Assembly (NCBI GenBank): GCA_011503125.2
Contig: WWBZ02000002.1
Coordinates: forward strand, 620,001-684,000
Reading direction: 5' to 3'
DNA from: Botryosphaeria dothidea
Lineage: Eukaryota > Ascomycota > Dothideomycetes > Botryosphaeriales > Botryosphaeriaceae
DNA: 64,000 nucleotides
Below the pieces are notes generated by a model. It did no database searches. It was not told the origin of the DNA and saw nothing but the letters and a program-made list of their open reading frames with translations. The position numbers and the translations under genes were made by a program. Within the stretch, counting starts at the first letter, position 1. Every line of letters begins with the position of its first letter. Shown in pieces: positions 58,401 through 64,000 of the stretch.

Positions 58401-61400
58401 ACAAAGCTTCTCAACACTCTGTTCTCTTCGATTCCCATCGCCAAGCTCATGGCTGGCAGCCACAAGTCTACTGGTGCTCCGGCCGCTAGTAACCGTCCAC
58501 TTAGTGTGGATGAAGAGACGGTCGCCGGTGTTCTTAGGGATGTTATCGATGACACCTCCCGCGAGATGCGTCCCAGTACGTCAATCTTCGAGCTCGGAAT
58601 CGACAGTCTCAGCGCCATCAGCTTGTTCATGAAGCTGAAGGAGATCGGATACCAGTGCAGCGTTGCTAATGTCTTGACGCACCCAACCATTGAGCAGCTT
58701 GCTACGTTGCCTCATAATGAGAAGCAGAATGCCAGCGGTGTTTCCCTCGAACAAATTCAGCAGCAGCTCGCCCAAATCGAGGCTGACTTCCGCAACGATC
58801 CGGCACCGCCAATCCCCTCCGAACTTGTCCAAGCCGTCAGACCCTGCCTGCCTCTCCAGGAAATCATGGTGGCGAGGTCTGCCGATTCTGGAGACCACAG
58901 TACCTCCTTCTACATCAACCACATCATGCTCCAGATCCCCAGCGGCGTCGACATCGAGAAGTTCTGCCGCGCTTGGGAGACTGCGGTTGGCGAGAACGAA
59001 ATCCTCCGCACCTGCTTCTGGTTTTCGGGTGACCACTTCCGCCAGATTGTGCTCCATCCCGAGGCTGCTAAGGTCCAATGGGGCTCTGTGAGAGCTGAAG
59101 ATGACACGCCACCCCAGACGATGCTGTCGCGACTGTACCCGCAGATCCGACAGGATATCGTGCAGAACTTGGCCACCAATCCCCCGATTAGGTTCAACTT
59201 TGCTGTCTCGAAGGGTGGCCAGCGTACTGCTTTGCTGATTTCCATCCACCATGCACTGTATGATGGTGAATCGCTGGGTCTGTTGTTCGAAGAGGTCCAC
59301 AAGCGTTATCATGATTCGGCCCCGGCACCCAGGGAAAGCCCCGGCGCTCTCGTCGAATACATTGTCTCGCGGGACAAGGAAAGTGCAAAGAAGCACTGGT
59401 CCAGCCTTCTCGAGAACTGGCAACAGACTCGTCTCATTTCATCAGAGAGTGTAGACCAGTGCGCTCCAATCACAATCAAGGACCGCGTCTTCAGTGCCAG
59501 TCTGGCTTCAATCGAAGCAGCCGCATCGCGCAACAGACTCACCATCGCCGCCGTCCTGCAAGCCGCTTTCGGCACCGCCTTGGCCCAGATGCTGGAAACA
59601 AACGATATCATTTTCGGTGCCGTCCTATCCGGCCGCGCCGTGCCGATCAAGGGCGTTGACCAGATTCTAGCGCCCTGCATCACGACTATCCCTCAGCGTG
59701 TCAACCTTCCCAAGTTCGGCGCTACGCTCCAGGATGTCTTCGCCACCTTCCAGAAGCTGAGCTATGAGTCGCTCGAGTATCAGCACAGCTCTGCCAGGGA
59801 TATCCAAGTCTGGGTTGGCGCTGACAGGCCGCTATATGACACTCTCTTCTCATACACGCGCACCCCAGAACAGACTCTGGACTTCAACCTATGGAAGGAA
59901 ATCGAGAGCGATATGCCTATGGACTCATCACTCGCGGTCGAAGTTGAATCTGATTACAAGAGTGATAAGTTGACGATGGCAGTCGGTTGCACCGCCGCTT
60001 TCGGCGACGGTGCCAGAGCTGACGAGATGCTCGAGAGGATCGAGATGCTCGTCGACACCGTGCTTAATGGCGATTCCATATCCCTTGCCGACCTCGGCAT
60101 CTCAGTTGAGACCCCTACTGGAGAGGTTTCCGACAAACAAGCGACTGTCTGGGACGAAGCCGCCTGGTCTGAGGAGGAAAAGACCGTCCGGCAGCTTGTC
60201 TCCGACTTCACACAAGTTCCACCGGACAACATCTCCAAGAATACATCGTTCCTCCACATCGGCATCGACTCGATCACGGCGATCCGCTTCGCCAGGAAAC
60301 TCCGCGAGCATTCGTACCGGGTCTCATCGGCAGATGTCATGCGCAACAGCTGTATCGGGGCGCTCTGCTACCACTTCAAGCCAGAAACTGCTCAGCCTGC
60401 TACTGAAGCCAGGGACGGCAGACAGGACTCCGTCTTCGAGGCTCGCCAGCCGGATGTTGAGGCTCCTGCCTCGGTCAAGTTGACGGAGGGCCACAGCATC
60501 GAGGCTATCTACCGCTGCACCCCCCTGCAGGTGGGAATGCTGACACAAACGCTGGGCCTTGATGGCCGCCTTTATGTCCATCATCACACGCTTCGTCTTT
60601 TGGGAGAGGTTGACCTTGCCAAATTCAAGGAGGCGTGGGAGAAGACTGTCCATCAGATCGACGTGCTAAGGACTTCTTTCCACCGCTCCGGTACTGAATG
60701 GATTGCGGTTGTCCATGACAATTTTGTCCCTCAATGGAAAGAAGTGTCTACATCTGATGTAGATGCCGCACTGCAGAACCTCCAGCACACTACCACCTTC
60801 ACGGAAGAGAGTCAATTCCACCAGCCTCCTGTCAAGGCAACGCTCTTCTTAGATGGCAAATCTGTTGTATTCTCAGCCTCGATGCACCACGCCTTGTACG
60901 ACGGCATGTCTGTGCCGATCCTCTTCCAGCAGCTGACCGACAATTACTTTAACAAGCCCATCACTCCTTCTGCTCCATTCCACCAGGCTGCCAAGGTCAT
61001 GATTGCTAATCAGAAGACCGCCGTTGATTTCTGGAGTAACAAGCTCGGAGGATACAGGAGCATCGGTGTCCCGCTCACAGATAAAGAGGAGAAATCCGAG
61101 CAGATGACGCTGTCCAGTGTCGATATCTCCGATATCTCTGGGCTCCAAGAGAAGGGCTTCAGTGTCCAGAATGTAACTATCCTGGCTTTCGCCAAGGCAC
61201 TGAGCAGCCTCGTCCAGCGCCGTGATGTCGCCTTCGGCATGGTTCTTGCTGGCAGAAACTTGCAGCTGGAGAACGCAGATACCATCGTCGGTCCCACTTT
61301 CAACACCGTGCCTTACCGTGTCCGCCTCGCCAACCCGCTCTCCTCGAACCAAACGGTCCTTCAGCAGCTCCAGCAACTTACCATTGACGGCATCGAGTTC

Positions 61401-63488
61401 CAGCATGCCTCCTTCGCTGACGTCCAGAATAAGTGGCGAAAGTCTGCCAACACGACCGATGCTACGCTCACGGACAGCTTGTTCGTTTTCCAGAAAGTAG
61501 ACGCGAGCGCCGTTGAGAACTCGCAGAGCATCTGGCAGCCCTACGAGACGGAAGAGGTGTCCGTGCCGTCCGAGTACAAGATGAATTTCGAGGTCGAGCA
61601 CAGCGATAACGCTCTGGTTGCCCGAGCGTATTCGCGACTCGGAAAGGAGCGCCTCGACGCCTTCCTGGCCACGTTCAAGGCCGCGGTCCAGGATATAGTC
61701 GAGCACCCCGGCCGCTATGTCACTGCCTACCCGCCAGAGCTGCGCAACCTTCCTCTTGATTCCGCGGCTGTGGATGAGGAGCAGATTACGTGGGATGATC
61801 CTGCTGTTCAGCGTTACGCTGAGATCGTTCGTGGTGCCATGTCCCGCGTGGTCAATGTCCCGATCGAAAGCATTGAGCTGTCAACGAACATTTTCTCGAT
61901 CGGTCTGGACTCCATCGCTGCCATCCAAGTTGCCTCGCAGTGTCGCAAGGCAGGCTTCCGCATCGGTGTTGCCGATATCATCGCAGGTGTCAATCTGGGC
62001 CGTATTTGCAGGACCATTGCCGCTATGAACAGCAGTGTGGAAACTCCTGCTCCTGCTGAGAAACTTGCACCTATCCTCAATTCCGAAGAAGAGTTCGCCG
62101 TACTCACTAAGCTCGGCATTTCTAAGGATGAGGTTGAAGACATTCTCCCTGCACTTGCCGGCCAGGACTACCATCTGGCTGGCTGGCTGGCATCAGGTCG
62201 CACACTGTACGAGCCTACCTGGACCTTCAGAGCAACAAGGCGTCTCGACACGGAGAAGCTTAGCCAGGCATGGCAGAACCTTCAAGAACGTCACTCCATC
62301 ATGCGCACTGCTTTTGTTGCGGCGAAGCCTGACACTCCCATCCAAGTCGTGCTCAAGCCTTCCAAGATCGCCACCAACACCTTCACAACTGAGGACGTCT
62401 CGGAAGAGCTCGAACCAGCCGTCAAGGCCAGCGTCAAGCGCATTTCGCATACGCCTTCCACCCTCTTAACGCCACCGGTGCGCCTGCACGTCATCCGCAG
62501 CGCCGCCGACAACGCCGACGCGCTCCTCATCACCATGCACCACACCACCTACGACGCATGGACGATGTCGCGCCTCATCGCCGACCTGCTCGTCCTCTAC
62601 GCCGGCAAGACGCCCGAGCCCGTGCCCTCGTGGTCAGACTTCGCCACCTTCACCCAGCGCTCCCTCGCCGCCCTCGACGAGCGCAGCTTCTGGCAGCAAA
62701 CGCTGCACGGCTACACCACGCCCACCCTCCTGCCACCCTCGACCACCACCATCCCCGACGACGCAAACGACCGCTCCCAGACCTTCGTCATGGCCGCCAC
62801 CACCTCGCTCTCTCTCTCCGCCGCCGAAGCTGCCGCCAAGGCCGCCGGCCACCACCTCCACACCCTCGTCCTCCTCGCCTTCGCCCGCGCCCTCGCCACC
62901 GCCACGGGCGCGCCCAGCCCGACCTTCGGCTTCTTCCAGCTCGGCCGCGGCGCGTCGTTCGACGGCATCGAGGCGCTCAGCGGGCCCACCGTCAACCTGC
63001 TCCCGCTCGGCGTGCGCGACGTGCGGCGCCGCGGCGTCGGCGATGCGGTCGCGGGGATTCTGGAGGCGTTGGCGGCGAGGCTGCCGTTTGAGCAGAGCCG
63101 GTTGCGGGATGTGTGCGCGTGGGTTGGTGGAGACGGGGACGGCAAGAAGATGCCGTTCAATGCGAGCTTGAATTTGTTGTGGCATGGTGATGTTGTGGGG
63201 AAGGAGTTTGGTGGCGAGGAGCGGCTGTTGGAGCCGTTGATGGTGGGTGTGCCGACGGATTTTAGCGCTGATAGGGTGTTGGAGGGCGAAACGGCCGTGG
63301 ATGGGTTGGATGTCGAGTGGGTGAGAGAGGGGCAGATGTTTGTGGATGTGGGGCCGGATAGGGAGAGCGATGGGGTGAGGTTTGGTGTTCGGTGTGATGC
63401 GAGGTTGATGGGGGAGGAGGGCGTGAGGGGTTTCGTGGAGGTGTTTGAGAAGGAGATTGGGGAGGTTGTTCGGGCAGTGGGAGCCTGA
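49454..63488 (+). CDS. sidC: SidC-type siderophore nonribosomal peptide synthetase
   Basis: Exon 1 (49454-49900) and exon 2 (49944-63488), joined in phase 0 over a 43-nt intron, give 4663 residues. Domain order is A-T-C-A-T-C-A-T-C-T-C-T-C, the ferrichrome/ferricrocin synthetase layout. Adenylation domains: A1 about 235-765 (MYTSGSTGRPKG), A2 about 1365-1870 (IFTSGTTGPPKG), A3 about 2450-2970 (LYTSGSTGKPKG). Carrier serines: GFDSL near 828, GIDSI near 1926, GIDSL near 3033, GIDSI near 3588, GLDSI near 4135. Condensation motifs: FHAIFDG near 1058 (first His lost), HHSLHDG near 2138, HHALYDG near 3251 and 3798, HHTTYDA near 4348 (Gly to Ala). There is no thioesterase; the last C domain is expected to cyclise the product. 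In this family three A domains make a hexapeptide by reusing the third A domain with the terminal T-C pairs. The product is therefore probably a ferrichrome-type hydroxamate; A-domain specificities were not decoded. Confidence 0.93.
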
Positions 63489-63740
63489 ATGGTGGTGAGA
63501 GGAGTGTGAAGGATGTATAATATCGCTATAAATAGTTTTCTTGTTTCATACACTTAGATCACGGCGCTTGGGAGGACGAAAGCGAGAAAATTCTTGATTT
63601 GGGAAAGAAAGGACGGTATATAGATTGCACATGTTTTCGTTTTTACTTTCTTTCTTTTCATTACACTCATTGCATCTGAACATCGCCACCCCATTATCAA
63701 CATAATACTTTTGTCATTCGTGCTTCCAGAGATAAAGCAC

Positions 63741-64000
63741 TCAAGCGCACTGAAAGTCGACCGTCCACTTCCCGCCGCTCAAGCCCTCCACCACAACCCT
63801 GTCCGCCGCGCCCTTCTTCTCCGCCGCCTTGACATCCACGCTGTTCGTCTCCGCGCCCTCCACCACCAGCGTGCCGTCGCACGCGGGATACTCGACGCTC
63901 ACCGACCCGCTCGTGCCGGCCGGCGTCTCGAACGCGATGCCAAACGCCCCCGTCCGCGCGTCGCGCGTGTTGTTCACGCTGAACGCGCCCAGGCCCGTCG
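63741..64000 (-). CDS. 3' end of a gene, possibly a GH78-like glycosidase
   Basis: Only the last 85 or so residues are visible; the gene enters from the right edge and stops at 63741. The tail contains TGLGAFSVNNTRDAR, then AFETPAGTSGSVSVEYP, and ends KWTVDFQCA, which reads as a C-terminal beta-sandwich. Fungal alpha-L-rhamnosidase-like (GH78, six-hairpin) proteins often end in this manner, with a TGLG block and a PEGT/PAGTSG block, but the match is from memory of the style and too short to be sure. It marks the right border of the siderophore locus, convergent with the NRPS gene, with a 252-base gap between them. Confidence 0.4.
   Translation of the reverse strand, partial: TGLGAFSVNNTRDARTGAFGIAFETPAGTSGSVSVEYPACDGTLVVEGAETNSVDVKAAEKKGAADRVVVEGLSGGKWTVDFQCA

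Noticed and set aside
1..64000. Search for tRNA genes, CRISPR arrays, insertion sequences and bacterial-type signals
   Set aside because: None was found by eye. The window is eukaryotic, and no terminal inverted repeats or transposase motifs were seen.

Overview
The window is nuclear DNA from a filamentous ascomycete (Pezizomycotina; a Dothideomycete is my guess from gene style, not proven). Reasons: short introns (43-81 nt) with GTAAGT/GTGAGT-like donors and CTAAC/CTGAC-like branch sites, ascomycete gene families, and long intergenic gaps. All exon structures below were built by eye from reading frames, splice signals and family continuity. The first and last genes run off the window ends.

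Left part (1-27 kb) is mostly housekeeping. In order: the 5' part of a Cys-containing hypothetical gene (-); an XLF/Nej1-type NHEJ factor (-) divergent from a cactin splicing-factor gene (+); a forkhead transcription factor (+); a gene-poor stretch of about 5.8 kb; a secreted exo-polygalacturonase (+); ribosomal protein eS21 (-); a fusion of an alpha/beta-hydrolase with an RNA-triphosphatase-like phosphatase (-); a dihydroxyacid dehydratase without an obvious mitochondrial presequence (+); two unrecognised genes; and a NUDT19-like Nudix hydrolase (+).

Right part (28-63.5 kb) is a hydroxamate siderophore locus: a full-size ABCB transporter (-), a SIT/MirB-type siderophore-iron MFS transporter (-), the relic of an AIF-like FAD oxidoreductase (+), a SidF-like N5-hydroxyornithine acyltransferase ending in the peroxisomal signal AKL (+), a SidI-like acyl-CoA ligase (-), and, divergent from it, a 4663-residue SidC-type NRPS with order A-T-C-A-T-C-A-T-C-T-C-T-C (+). 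The likely logic is: the ligase makes an acyl-CoA, SidF puts the acyl group on N5-hydroxyornithine in the peroxisome, the NRPS builds a ferrichrome-type cyclic hexapeptide, the MFS protein imports the ferri-siderophore, and the ABC protein exports siderophore or breakdown products. Ornithine monooxygenase (SidA), SidH and SidL are not in the window.

Seven perfect copies of ATCWGATAA, the extended GATA motif known for SreA-type iron repressors, lie in the window. All fall between 32.7 and 48.7 kb, in the gaps of the siderophore locus and none inside its reading frames, which supports joint iron control. Two of them (35.2 and 36.0 kb) have no obvious target gene. The far right edge holds the 3' end of a minus-strand gene, perhaps a GH78-like glycosidase.
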